Assembly (NCBI GenBank): GCA_965153355.1
Contig: OZ231127.1
Span: 46,128,001-46,192,000, forward strand
Length of the DNA: 64,000 nucleotides
Origin: Flaccisagitta enflata
Lineage: Eukaryota; Chaetognatha; Sagittoidea; Aphragmophora
Reading direction: 5' to 3'
Made by a program: the position numbers and the translations under genes. Within the stretch, counting starts at the first letter, position 1. Each line of letters begins with the position of its first letter. The notes beneath the pieces are model-generated. The model searched no databases. It saw nothing but the letters and a program-made list of their open reading frames with translations, and was not told the origin of the DNA. This document shows positions 11,467 to 22,356 of the stretch, one piece after another.

Positions 11467-12297
11467 GTAGCGTCTTATCGGCACAAGGCGTGGAGTCCAA
11501 TTTCGAAACTCAAAAATCTTTTTAAACGAGTTTACGGCTAGAAAGGAAAAATGAACCAGATAAGAAGGAACGGATGTATGCAAAAGTCGCAAAAAACAGC
11601 TTTTTAATACAAACGCTTGCACAGGCAACTCAGACACGGAACAAGGTCTCAACACAACTAAAACAGGCATGGTGTCCAGGTGGTTTAGGTTGATTTAGAG
11701 GGTTTGTGACAGGCTGGTGAAATAAACTTTGTCGAGTTGCCTAAACAGGCATAGTGCACAGTCTGCGAGTTACTAGCGCACACAGTCGCAGAAGTGATGG
11801 CAACATTGACAGTTGACACGCGATTGACGCGAACCCTTGTATCAACTTGTTACTAACAGGTAATCAATGACAAAATGAGTTCGCTATAATGAATAAATCA
11901 ATGTATTCAATTTCGAAAACGAATTGAAATAACATTTGCAAGGTAACGGGGTCGCTTGCTGCGGAGTATAATCCCTGAAATCAGCGAAATGACATTTTTT
12001 TCAGTTAAATATGTTCCTTTCTTAAAATCATGAAATAAATCTGCACTGGGGATGGGAAAATTAGGGAGTTGCACTCCCCTATTCGTGATTGAAATTGGGC
12101 GTTTGATCGGGTTATGACGCAAAGCAGGGACAGCCATGCAAATCCCATTCAAAAAGGTCGAAAAGTAAAGCATTGATTTGAAGCTAATCAATTTTTGATT
12201 ACCACCAGGCATTGCAAACTAATCACTTTGCAAAAAAAATTGAAGAAAAATATTGATTTCTTAGCTATTTATTGTTAAAAGAACTACTATTTTGTAA
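11467..12297. other. Intron 10 sequence without a gene
   Basis: No repeat family or splice-bordered frame recognised. Near 11640-11770 there are two similar phrases (AACAGGCATGGTG / AACAGGCATAGTG), a weak duplication. Confidence 0.4.
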
Positions 12298-12668
12298 AAC
12301 AAGGCCAACACCTGTAAGTCGCGTGAAAGACTTACAGACTTAAAATCACTTAGAATGACTTAAAATGACATAGAATGCCTGAGAATGACTTAAAATGACT
12401 TAAAATGACTTAAAATGACCAAAAAGGACTTAAAATGATAAAATGACCTAATGACCAAAAATGACTTAGAATGACTTCGAATGACTTAAAATGACTAAGA
12501 ATGACTTATAATGACTTAGAATGCCTTAAAATTACTTAAAATGACTAAAAATGATGTAAATGAATAAAAGTGATAAAAAAAGTAAAGTGTGACCGACCAA
12601 CCGACCGACCGACCAACCGACCAACCGACGGACAAAGTGGGTTGTACAGTCGCGTTCACGCGACTAAA
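12298..12668 (+). mobile_element. AACAAGGCC element with AATGACTTA body
   Basis: It starts AACAAGGCCAACACCTGTAA with tag AGTCGCGTGAA, continues with about 230 bp of degenerate 9-11 bp units (AATGACTTAAA), then AAAGTAAAGTGTGACCGACC and CCAACCGACC repeats, and ends AGTCGCGTTCACGCGACTAA. The 11-bp TTCACGCGACT is the exact reverse complement of the 5' tag, including the GTGAA/TTCAC change special to this copy. Confidence 0.9.
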
Positions 12669-12882
12669 AATAAGAGTCGAAGCTGGATAAAGGATTAATT
12701 CTATTTCAATTTTGATCAAATAATAATTATTTTTGTAAGCCCAGAATTCAAAAAAAACTTTTTAGAGTTAGGAGACCGCTTGGATTTGTAAGGGCATGCC
12801 TTGGTAAAGAGTACCAATAAAGGCGGCTAATCACCATAGAAAAAAAGTCGTAAATGCTGAGAGAAAAAAAAAGAAGAAAAAC

Positions 12883-13146
<264 letters not shown>

Positions 13147-13276
13147 TAGGGATGTGGAAGCGGTTGATTTTAGTGCCACTTCCACCGCTTCCGCTTCCGC
13201 TTCCATTTTGTAGTACAAAAACTAGTAGCTATCCCATCCTCCAAAACGGAAGCGGTCAATCACTTCCACATCCCTA
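13147..13276. mobile_element. hAT-type MITE, 130 bp
   Basis: Terminal inverted repeats TAGGGATGTGGAAG(C/T)G at both ends, with a perfect 8-bp target duplication CTAGACAG (13139-13146 and 13277-13284). An 8-bp duplication with TAGGG-type ends is characteristic of hAT. The interior is made of CTTCCGCTTCCGCTTCC. Confidence 0.92.
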
Positions 13277-13313
13277 CTAGACAGATAGACAGACAGACAG
13301 AGAAAAAAAATTA

Positions 13314-14192
13314 CAGTATGTTTTTTCTGAACTGACACGATTGAAAATCTTATATCTTTGCGATGGAACAAGATATTCAAAATCTGAAAAAAGTGCTAGA
13401 TAGATGTTGGTTGGCAAATTTATCATGTTCTTTTCATATGGTTTATCATGAAATGGTGTAACCATCATGTAATAACAAGCTAAATTAGTGTTTTTAAAGA
13501 AAATTGCCAAATCTATAAGCGAATTTCTTATAAAATCATCACAACTTCATATCTATTATCCTGCTTTTGATCTAAGACGCTGTAGTGAACAAATTGAATT
13601 GACTTATTTCTCCAATTTGAGTTAAAAACCCAAGTGGCTCAATTATCATCAACATTTTGCACCAAAAAGTGTGTTTTTTTGCATATTTTAAAGAAAAAAT
13701 GATTAATTTGTGACTCTGAATTTAAAATTGGTAAAGGGGTTGTCGCATTGGGAAAATTATCGAGATATTACATATTATAAGGGCAATGTTGTTTCAGCTT
13801 TCATAGGGAATATCTCGATGATATCTAGATAATACGACCAATGCGACAACCCCTTAAATCTGTCACAATGATGAGGCAGAATAAGCATCTATGATTTATT
13901 TTCTTTTATTTAAGACCACTCCTGGAGTTTTAACTTGATCTATAAAGTTTCGGCATGAATTTAAGATAATGTACTTAAGAGATGCTTTTGAGAATTAATA
14001 CTATTTCAGAAATGAACATTGTGATTTACATAAAGTGGGGGCCTACTTTCTCAAACTGATGGATCATTCCTTTTAAAATAAAAGATCTGCAGACCAAGAT
14101 CTATCTAGCGTTTTTTTTTGGATTTTAAATATCTTGCACCATTGCAAAATAATAAGATTTTCATTCGCATTAGTTCAGAAAAAAACATACTG
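13314..14192. mobile_element. Tc1/mariner-like inverted-repeat element, 879 bp
   Basis: The ends are TA-CAGTATGTTTTTTCTGAACT and its inverted copy CATACTG-TA, giving a TA target duplication (13312-13313 and 14193-14194). Inverted arms of at least 100 bp match imperfectly inward (GAAAATCTTAT..., GCTAGATAGAT). It has no transposase and carries a nested Harbinger MITE. Confidence 0.85.
13735..13854. mobile_element. PIF/Harbinger-type MITE, nested, 120 bp
   Basis: Inverted ends AGGGGTTGTCGCATTGG and CCAATGCGACAACCCCT are perfect over 17 bp, flanked by the 3-bp duplication TAA (13732-13734, 13855-13857), the target size of PIF/Harbinger. Inner arms share TATC(G/T)AGATAT. Confidence 0.85.
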
Positions 14193-14194
14193 TA

Positions 14195-14233
14195 GCAGAG
14201 ACAGTTAAATAAAGAGAAACAGACAGATAGACA

Positions 14234-14293
<60 letters not shown>
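14195..14293. repeat. (GA)n microsatellite, right part
   Basis: Continuation of the array begun at 12884: GACAGATAGACAAGAGAG and then pure GA. Confidence 0.9.
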
Positions 14294-14296
<3 letters not shown>

Positions 14297-14570
14297 TTAA
14301 GAATGTTAAAAAATGTTAAAAAAGTGAAAAAAAAGTTAAAGAATATTAAGAAATATTAAAAAATGTTAAAAAATGGTAAAAAACGTTAAAAAATGGTAAA
14401 AATGTTTAAAAATGGTAAAAATTGGTAAAAAATGGTAAAAAAATATAAAAAAATGTTAAGAAATGTTAAAGAATGTTAAAACGATCAAAAATTTAGAAAT
14501 GTGATCGACGGACCGACAAAAATACCGACTGACAGACCAAGGTGTAAAGTCGCGTGCACGCGACTAAAAA
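14294..14570 (+). mobile_element. AACAAGGCC element 3' part with AATGTTAAAA body
   Basis: About 190 bp of 10-11 bp units (AATGTTAAAA) lead to ATCGACGGACCGAC, AAGGTGTAAAGTCGCG and the full palindrome GTCGCGTGCACGCGACTAAA. The 5' module is absent; the copy abuts the GA array. Confidence 0.8.
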
Positions 14571-14574
14571 TTAA

Positions 14575-14713
14575 GACTGGATATACGGCAAGCCAGTCGC
14601 GGACGGTTGGGCGGGGGCAGCAATGCAAAAAACCGCTCACAATTCAAAAATATTTTGGATGGACTTGCTGACCGACATGGCAAGGTGTATAGTTGCGTGT
14701 CCGCGACTAAAAA
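14575..14713 (+). mobile_element. AACAAGGCC element, GCGGAC subfamily
   Basis: It has GGATATACGGCAAGCCAGTC with tag AGTCGCGGAC, AAAAACCGCTCACAATTCAA, a short tract, then GTTGCGTGTCCGCGACTAAA. GTCCGCGACT is the exact reverse complement of the tag. Confidence 0.85.
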
Positions 14714-14949
14714 AGAAAGAATGATGAAAATATAAAAAGAAAAGAAGAGAAAAGAAAGCAGTAAAGAAACAAAGCCGGATACACAGCAACACTGATAGAA
14801 GGGGCGACACTGACAGAAGGGGGAAGAATGAAGGGGTGGTAGCAACTAAGGTAAGAAAGAGTCCTTCGCCACGAAAGTCACCATCTCAGTTGCAGCTGAT
14901 AGAGGGAAGGGTGAAAGGGGAGAAGGAGAAGGGGTACAAGTATTTTTAA

Positions 14950-15114
14950 AACAAGGCCGGATACACGGCTACCCTAGTCGCGTGCGGGTGGGCAGGGGCA
15001 ATATTTGAGGTCAGTGGAGCATTTGGGCAGGAGCAGTAGAGCCAAAACCCCTATTAACGCCGAACGGACCGACCAACAAAGCGGGGTGTAGAGTCGCGTA
15101 GCACGCGACTAAAA
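14950..15114 (+). mobile_element. AACAAGGCC element, full length
   Basis: AACAAGGCCGGATACACGGC, tag AGTCGCGTGCGGGTGGGCAG, CATTTGGGCAGGAGCAGT, a short GGACCGACC tract, then AGTCGCGTAGCACGCGACTA. About 165 bp, among the best preserved copies. Confidence 0.92.
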
Positions 15115-15194
15115 AAGGAGAGTAAGTCATATTATGCGGAATGGAAGAAAGAGGGTAGAGAGAAACTTACAAAGGGGAAAAATCATTTGATGCA

Positions 15195-15680
15195 ACAAAC
15201 CATTGAGCGTTTACTGCCTTCATGTCCGCGGCAACTGCAACGTCATCAGCTATCAGCTATCAGCTATTCTCTTAGAGAGTATAGAGTCTATACTCCATTT
15301 TCTCTCTTTAAGTTAGCGTCAATCAACCTTTTCTTCCATAGAGAGACAGACTGTCAGACTTGCACACAGACTTCTTCTTGTCTTTCATCATAGACGTCAG
15401 AGTAATTGGAAGTGGTTCAATTGACATTCGGCTCAATAGAGTGTTGACTGCCTTCACGCCCACGGCAACAGCTACGTCACAAAAGATAATGAGTAGCAGT
15501 AAAGATTTCATATCATAAATGCCGTTCAGTTTTTTTTCTATAATTTTGTCATTGAACCTTTTCTACCATAGACACACTGACAAGCAGACGGACAGACAGA
15601 CAGACAGACTCAACATTTTCATGTCATTGATCACAGACGTCATTGAAATTGGAAGTGGTTCGATCGACGCTTTGAGAAAA
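15195..15680. repeat. Two-unit tandem duplication, about 245 bp each
   Basis: Both units share in order CTGCCTTCA(T/C)G, CGGCAAC, ACCTTTTCT(T/A)CCATAGA, an ACAGACAGAC stretch, CATAGACGTCA/CACAGACGTCA and TTGGAAGTGGTTC. Diverged; no function seen. Confidence 0.7.
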
Positions 15681-15814
15681 GATTTACAAGTTTAAAAGAT
15701 GTACTGAGTCATTGAGTTAAAAAGATTGCGTGCACATTAGACAAGATGCAGAGGTCCATCAGGTTGAAAACCTTGAGAGGCCCCATTTTCATTAAAGCAG
15801 ATTTAGACTAGATT

Positions 15815-15983
15815 ATGATGGCCAATTGCCCGTTGTGAACTGTCGCAAACGGCTGAGCAGGGGCCGTAATACAAAAACAGCTCGCAATTCTAAGATATTT
15901 GTGATTGACCGACGGATCAACAGACCGAGCGACATACCGACCAACAGATTAACTGTCAAGGCAAGGTGTGTCGGCAACTAAAA
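15815..15983 (+). mobile_element. AACAAGGCC-element relic
   Basis: GGGGCCGTAATACAAAAACA, AGCTCGCAATTCTAAGATAT, a GACCGACGGATC tract and AAGGTGTGTCGGCAACTAAA mark the body and 3' end. Both the tag and the palindrome are badly decayed. Confidence 0.6.
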
Positions 15984-16019
15984 AGGACAGAACCAAAGAA
16001 AGTAGTCGCAGAAGCGTTA

Positions 16020-16910
16020 GATGTGGAATCCGTGTCCTGTACGCTGGGGAGAATACATTTTTTTTCATGCGTGGATTAAAAGGAGAGCCTAGATTTTTTT
16101 GTTTTGATGTAAGTAATCTATTCAAAAAATTTCAGCACTGTAAATGTTCTTAAACAATTGTCATATTGTATTCGAAAAGTGGCTCACCCTTAAGAGGACC
16201 AATAATTCACAAAACTGAGGCCAGATTCAGATTCCTCATGAAAGAATATGTGTAAAAAGTGAATTTTATTGCTTAAAATTGATTACAACTTTAAATAAAA
16301 AAACTCAATAAAATAAGCATTTTTTTTTAAATAGGGTTTTTTAGAGGTTTTTTCAGCTTAAAAACAAAATTTAAAAAAAAGAAAACATAGTATCTCACTT
16401 AATTTTTAGTCGCGTGCACGCAACTCTACACCTTGCTCTGTCGGTCCGTCCGTCTGTCAGTTACATTTTTGAATTTTGAATGTATTTAACATTTTTTTAA
16501 ATTTTTAAACATTTTTGAACATTTTCCCCTTTTTAACATTTTTTAATATTTTTTAGAATTTTTTTGAATTTTTTAACATTTTTTAACATTTTTTAGAATT
16601 TTTTAACATTTTTAACATTTTGATATGTTTTTGCTCTTTTGTTTGTCATTTCCAGACGCACGCGACTGTTGCCCTCTTGGGCTTGTTTACAAGGAATCTG
16701 AATCTGGCCTCAGATTTGGGAAAAGATTATTTTGAAATTTTGGTCCCCTTAAGGGTGAGCCATTTTCAGGTACAATATGACAATTCTTTAAGGACATTTA
16801 CAGTTCTGAAATTTGAACGATAAACTCTTTAAATCAAAACAAAAAAGTATAGGTCCTCCTTTAAGTCCCCGCATGAAAAAAAGTGTATTCTCCTCAGCGT
16901 AGTGTCCTTC
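16020..16910. mobile_element. Foldback element, about 890 bp, with nested copy
   Basis: Inverted arms of about 210 bp (roughly 16027-16236 and 16698-16906) share GGAGAATACA(T/C)TTTTTTTC, TTTTTTGTTTTGAT, AATTGTCATATTGTA, GGCTCACCCTTAAG and GAGGCCAGATTCAGATTCC. A reverse AACAAGGCC element sits in the loop. No coding sequence; boundaries approximate. Confidence 0.75.
16404..16690 (-). mobile_element. AACAAGGCC element with AACATTTTTT body (reverse)
   Basis: From the left: TTTTTAGTCGCGTGCACGCA, CTCTACACCTTGCTCTGTCG, a CCGTC tract, about 130 bp of ACATTTTTTAA-type units, then ACGCGACTGTT and GGGCTTGTTT. It is the reverse-orientation counterpart of 14294-14570. Confidence 0.8.
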
Positions 16911-17234
16911 CTAAGTAGTTTGTAATAAGAGTTGGAGGGAGCAGGGCAGCACTCAGCAGCCCCAAAGGGGTCAATAATAGCAAGGAGAAATTGACAACTT
17001 AACTTTAAATGCAGATTAAAGCCAAACTACTCAACACCCTTAGCTTAAATTTGGCACAAATTAATGCCAAAACATACTCTTTCAGGCATTTTTTCAGAAT
17101 TTGAATATCTTTTTTGGTTGTAGAATTATGTTGTCTCATTTGAAAAAAATCATTCTGTATAAGGAATTTACTCCTTCTCCACTTCTCCCATGCCATCGAC
17201 CTCCTCGGGGCCGCAGCCAAAAAGGAGAGAACCA

Positions 17235-17470
17235 AAGATACAAGGCCGCATATATGGCAGCACAGTGACAGATGGTTGGGCACGGGCAGTAACACAAAAA
17301 CCACTCGCAATGGGCAGGGGCTGTATTTGAGGTCAGTTGATCATTCGGGCAGGAGCAGTAATTCCAAAGACTTAAAAAAGTAGTGTGAGTGACGAACCGA
17401 AGGCCAATGGATGGACTGATGGACAGACCGACAGACAGACCGACAAAGCGCTCCACTCCTGCCCACTCGT
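17235..17470 (+). mobile_element. AACAAGGCC element, chimeric
   Basis: A 5' module of the GCGGAC type (ACAAGGCCGCATATATGGCA, GGGCACGGGCAGTAACAC, AACCACTCGCAAT) runs into the body of the GCGTGC type (GGGCAGGGGCTGTATTTGAG, ATTCGGGCAGGAGCAGTAA), then a GACAGACCGACA tract ending in AAAGCGC. It looks like a join of two subfamilies; the 3' palindrome is absent. Confidence 0.65.
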
Positions 17471-17479
17471 CCACGACTG

Positions 17480-18263
17480 TGGGGGGGGGGGAGAGGAACG
17501 TATACGGCCTTGTTTTGTTTTGGTTTTTTTGGAAGGGGGATCGATGACTTTGGTACATTTCTGCCTTGGCTAGATCATGTCGCTGCCCCAGCCCAATTTC
17601 CTGATTTCAACATTGGCCCCGTATCCAGCCCTGACACTGTCCCTGCTCACTCCTATACGACTATGACTGAACACATGCTTATTCTTTGTCTGGTAATCCT
17701 CACTGATTTAAATGAAAATATGAACAAAAAAAAGGAAAAATGTACTAATTTTCTATAAATGGTCACTATGACATCTTCACTTCAGAACCAATTTATGAGC
17801 AGACTCTCACGAAAAAAGCCTCCAGATTTTTTTTGTAGTGCGAATGACCCCGGAATTAGCTAAAAATTCCATCGTTTCCATACTGGAAGTGTTGGTTTTG
17901 GCTAATTGTTTCTACAGCTTCATTGATCAAACAGTTCAGGGAATTGAGTTTCCTATAGATATAACCATTTTAATGATGATTTGGACCCAATAAACATCAT
18001 CTCTTGGGCCGAGTACTCATTTTTGACTCTCGAGGTATGAGTTAGCATACATGAGATAATAATTATGAGATATATGACCGCACTCATAATTCCACCAAAT
18101 GAGTATATAAAAATCGCAACAGCATATAGAAAGGTATGAATGGAAACTGCTCGAACGATCTTGATCTGTGTCTTATAGACACATGTTTCTTTAAACTAGG
18201 GAAAATGTACAAGAAAGATCTGGGTTGTACTCCTTTCTAGTAATAAGATGGATATCAACGTAC
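17480..18263. other. Intron 10 sequence without a gene
   Basis: A run of about ten G at 17481 and AT-rich sequence. No splice-bordered frame or repeat family recognised. Confidence 0.4.
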
Positions 18264-18559
18264 CTGTGTAATGTTGGCGGTCTTTCGACAAAAACGCTTT
18301 CGCTAGGAATATGTATCGTCGTCTGGGAAATCTGTATGGCGCCGCTGCTGACACCGACGCCGCCCCCGACGCTGCTGTTTGCGCCACTACCGACAATGCT
18401 GCTTGTGCCACTGCTACTGCCGCTACCGCAACCACGACCAGTGGTGTTTGCAGCGGTAGCATTGTTTGTTACCAAACTTGATCCCCCAACTGCAGACAAT
18501 TGGGAAGCCCCAGGAGCAGGGCCAGGGCCAAGATTTGGCGCTATCGGTTTGTATCCTCC
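18264..18559 (-). CDS. HMG-box gene exon 10
   Basis: Coding exon of 296 nt, about residues 586-684. The acceptor is TATATTTTTTTCAG, entered in phase 0 (GGA GGA TAC); the donor is CACAG followed by GTACGT, leaving phase 2. The product begins GGYKPIAPNLGPGPAPGA and continues through a Ser/Gly/Ala/Val-rich stretch to SQTTIHIPSESVFVERPPTL. It lies immediately C-terminal of the HMG box and its basic tail. Composition suggests a flexible linker. The phase fit on both sides is the main support. Confidence 0.75.
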
Positions 18560-18897
18560 CTGAAAAAAATATACAGTGGTACTAAGTACTAAGTGCTATT
18601 ACAAAGATGGCATAAGCTCGCCATTAGCTTATGATTATGATTAGCTTCCATGATAAATGGGGAGTTATAGATCTTAATCATCAAAGAGAAAGGGGTACGA
18701 CTCGACTGTCAGAAAGGACAATTATGACAATCAGACAATATGCGGGTGCCGAAATGAAAATGAAAACGGCGCGACGCAGCGGATGACTTTAATTAGTCGC
18801 AATTAAAAGGCAGGTGCTGATCAAACACTAACATCCTAACGAATACCTCAACTAAAAACAAACCAATGAAGATTAATTATGAGAGAACGAAAGGGGC

Positions 18898-19006
<109 letters not shown>

Positions 19007-19165
19007 GAAAGTAAGAGGGAGAGAGAGAAAAAAGAAGAAAGAAAGAAAGACACAGTCCAATGAGAAATCATACTAACAGACAACGAGCAAGGGAGATAGA
19101 CCGATCTACGTAGATACAGATTAAAAGGTTGAGAGAGGCAATTTTCAAATGTAGAGTGACAAGGG

Positions 19166-19475
<310 letters not shown>

Positions 19476-19481
19476 ACGGAC

Positions 19482-19567
19482 CTGGGGTGTCGTCGGATCC
19501 CTTTTCTTTTTGGGAAAGCGCGAGTGTTTAGGTTGGTACTTGTAATTCGGAAATATCTTCTTGTGTT
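19482..19567 (-). CDS. HMG-box gene exon 9 (HMG box, C-terminal part)
   Basis: Coding exon of 86 nt, about residues 557-585. The acceptor is TATATGCTTTCAG; phase 1 joins exon 8's G to AA, giving Glu. It encodes EHKKIFPNYKYQPK, the end of helix 3 and the tail of a SOX-type HMG box (PNYKYQP is a SOX hallmark), then HSRFPKKKRDPTTPQ; PKKKR is a likely nuclear localisation signal at about 575-579. The donor is CAG followed by GTCCGT, weaker than its neighbours but in the exact phase (0) needed for exon 10. Confidence 0.9.
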
Positions 19568-19698
19568 CTGAAAGCATATAGAAAATAGAATAGCGTCACC
19601 GTTGATAGATCCATCTTTCGGCCGGTTAAACAATAACACCATTACCTAAAGTGTCTAAGATCCTTGCCCAGTGCCACCCCCTTATGACAATAAGTAGA

Positions 19699-19965
19699 CA
19701 GTATATGGACATTACGGTATTTGTAGATACGTCAGCAGTTAGGCATATCTCAACCCCTGGAAATCTCTCATTCTAGCACATTTCAACACGTTGAGATTTC
19801 TCATTCTACTAAGATGAATCTCGAACATGAGAAATCTCAACATCTTGAAATCTGCTAGAATGAGAGATCTCAACGGGTTGAGATATCCCAGAATGAGAGA
19901 TCTCAACGGGTTGAGATATGCCAAACTGCTGACCTATCTACAAATACCGTTTTGTCCACTGACTG
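19699..19965. mobile_element. MITE inside the HMG-box intron, 267 bp
   Basis: The ends are CAGTATATGGACATTACGGT and, inverted, CAGTCAGTGGACAAAACGGT. Arms of about 60 bp share ACGGTATTTGTAGATA and CAGCAGTT and GGCATATCTCAACCC. A 4-bp duplication TAGA flanks it (19695-19698, 19966-19969). The interior repeats GAGATxTCTCATTCTA-type blocks in both orientations. It interrupts intron 8. Superfamily unresolved. Confidence 0.85.
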
Positions 19966-20049
19966 TAGAGCTAGTTTTAAACTAATTTCATTTGTCCAGA
20001 ATCGAACGTTCATCATTAGACTTGAGCTGAGTCACATTCATACTCATAC

Positions 20050-20243
20050 CGATGAGATGTTCTTCGGCTTTCAGCTGCCATTCTTTCTTCTCTTCGGGTG
20101 GGAGCGCGTTCCATTTTGCGCCCAAAATCTTGGACAAATCAGCATGATGAATTTCAGGTCTCTCAGATCGAATGATTTCACGCATGTGCTTTGACCAAAG
20201 CATAAACATGTTCATTGGACGCACTATCTTCTTCGGATCACGC
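20050..20243 (-). CDS. HMG-box gene exon 8 (HMG box, N-terminal part)
   Basis: Coding exon of 194 nt, about residues 492-556. The acceptor is TTTTCTTAG, entered in phase 2; the donor is GTATGAGT, leaving phase 1. It encodes RDPKKIVRPMNMFMLWSKHM and onward through ADLSKILGAKWNALPPEEKK and EWQLKAEEHLI. The RPMNxFMxW motif, the SKILGxxW helix-2 core and the EEKxxW helix-3 start are classic SOX/MATA HMG-box landmarks. The Met in RPMNMF replaces the usual Ala and LW replaces VW, so it is a divergent member. With exon 9 the box is about 72 residues, normal length. The intron falls near HMG position 58. Confidence 0.93.
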
Positions 20244-20830
20244 CTAAGAAAAGAAAAGAAAGAGCGACAATTCAGTTTGGGTATACACTCTTTTTTTTGA
20301 GTAAGGACAAAGTTTATAAGGACATGAGGCAGAAATTTTGCTTAAAATTAAGGACAATCTAAGGATAAAGCCTAGCATCAGATTTATGGACAAACTATTT
20401 GATTCAAAGTTAGGATTGTGTTTATACAAATTCTATATGAAAATAACCTTATCCATAAAAAAAATCTACTATTTTGTTTTAAACAGTAATTAATGTTATA
20501 TCTAACTTATAATAATTCATACTATACATCAATTATGTTGATGCAAAAAACAAAAGCATATAAGTATATTGGGGATATTGACATATTGTTCCACTTGTCA
20601 TAGAGCTTGGAGATAATCCCACGGAAGAGTTGATGTGCAACCATTTCAATAATGTGCACAGATCAAAGTTAAATATTTTCATCCACGTTTTTGCGGAAAA
20701 ATTGGTTTTTTTTCCAACTTTTGGAAAATGAATATTTGCTTGATCCTGAGTAACTTCAGCCAAAAATGGAGGTCCAATTTTAAGCCGCTACATAACAACC
20801 AGCAGACCATCTTACGCGTTTGCGACTATT
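20244..20830. other. Intron 7 sequence without a gene
   Basis: AT-rich. Short runs of AAGGACA near 20310-20360 and a phrase resembling sequence at 36775-36815 (CATATTGTTCCACTTGTCA versus ACATTGTTCCACTTGTCA) hint at a dispersed relic. Confidence 0.4.
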
Positions 20831-21645
20831 GTCTACAGAGGAAGGCGAAATATAAAATGTGAACCCCCTAAAACTGTAGCACCCCCCTTACAGATCAAAC
20901 TACACCAATAAATAATTTGTGTTGGGTTTTAAATCATAGCTTAGGACTATACAAGTGGCGCCACCAGGGCGATTTGGAAATTTCCGCTCCAGTTCAAAAT
21001 TATAATACAAAAACCTTATTTTTATAAATATTCAAAATTAGCTTATTTTAACATGTTTATTACAGAGAAGTGCTAAATACAAGGTGTGAACCCCCTAAAA
21101 ACTGTAGCACCCCCACCTACAGCTCTAACTAAGTGTATTACAGAGATTTGAAGGGTAAAGAAAAAGTGTTTGTGTCAATACAAGTGGCGCCACCAGAGGG
21201 ATTTTTAAATTTTGACCTCTAACACAAAATATAAGTAATATACATGTTAAAATAAGTAATTTTTAAATATTTATAAAATTTAGGTTTTTGTGCTATAACT
21301 TCAAACTGGAGTTGAAATTTCAAAATCGCTCTGGTGGCGCCACTTGTATAGTCTAAAGCTATTATTTAAAACCCAGCACAAACCATTTATTGTTTTAGTT
21401 TGATCTGTAAGGGGGGGTGCTACAGTTTTAGGGGGTTCACATCTTATATTTCTCCTTCCTCTGTAGTTATATTTTGAGTTAGAGGTCAAAATTTAAAAAT
21501 CACTCTGGTGGCGCCACTTCTATTGATACAAACATTCTTTCTTTACCCTAAAAGTCTCTGTAATATAATTAGTTAGAGCTGTAGGTGGGGGTGCTACAGT
21601 TTTTAGGGGGTTCACACCTTGTAATTAGCACTTCTCTGTATTTTA
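20831..21645. mobile_element. Interlocked inverted repeats A-B-A'-B'
   Basis: Two related blocks, A (from 20831) and B (from 21061), share GTGAACCCCCTAAAA, CTGTAGCACCCCC and ACAAGTGGCGCCACCAG in the same orientation. Inverted copies A' (to 21466) and B' (to 21645) follow. Each primed copy matches its own partner better than the other block: CTACAGAGGAAGG/CCTTCCTCTGTAG for A, TACAGAGAAGTGCTAA/TTAGCACTTCTCTGTA for B. No coding sequence. Confidence 0.8.
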
Positions 21646-21814
21646 TCTCCCCCTGGCGGTAAGAATTTCTTAGCTGCTGACTGCTGAGACCCAAAGCTCA
21701 GGGGAGCTTAGGACTAAGAGACTGACAGGCTTTGTAATGGTATCCATGGGAGGTTAGAGAAAAGGTCTAATATCAGAGCATCATCTTCTCATCCGGGCAA
21801 AAACTTTTTCATTT

Positions 21815-21985
21815 TTAGTTGCGGACACGCAACTCTATAAGAGCCTCTGTCCGTCCGTCCGTCCGTCCGTCCGTCCGTCCGTCCGTGAACACGAGTCGAA
21901 ATGTGTGAAAACGCGCATTTCCGCCCCTGCCCACCCGTCCGCAACTGGTATTGGCCGTGTATCCGACCTTGTTTTAAACAAATCC
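21815..21985 (-). mobile_element. AACAAGGCC element, GTTGCGGAC variant (reverse)
   Basis: On the minus strand: AACAAGGTCGGATACACGGC, tag AGTTGCGGAC, GGGTGGGCAGGGGCGGAAAT, a (GGAC)n tract, then AGTTGCGTGTCCGCAACTAA. The tag differs from AGTCGCGGAC by C to T, and the 3' arm carries the compensating GCAACT. Confidence 0.92.
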
Positions 21986-22021
21986 GCACTGATGGTATTA
22001 TAATTCAGTCCGTGCATACTT

Positions 22022-22172
22022 TTTAGTCACAAGCACGCGACTCTACACCTTGCCGTGTCAGTCGGTCGGTCCGTCAGTCCGTCCGTCGGTCCGTAACATT
22101 TCTGAATTGCGAGCGGTTTTTGCATTACTGCCCCTGGCCAAACGTCCGCGACTGTCCTATCCGGCCTTGTCA
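22022..22172 (-). mobile_element. AACAAGGCC element, GCGGAC subfamily (reverse)
   Basis: On the minus strand: ACAAGGCCGGATAGGACAGT, tag AGTCGCGGACG, AATGCAAAAACCGCTCGCAA, a CGGACGGAC tract, then AGTCGCGTGCTTGTGACTAA. The 3' arm is partly decayed. Confidence 0.85.
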
Positions 22173-22319
22173 ATCTTTAATACCAATATGTTTTGTTGTG
22201 TTTACATCAGCAACCCATAACCTATAATATTTGTAATTTTGATGTGAAGAGGCCAGTAAAATCCGAAATGACAAAAAAATCGCTAAGGACTTTGTTCCAC
22301 ATATTTTGAATAACCTTTA

Positions 22320-22321
22320 TC

Positions 22322-22356
<35 letters not shown>

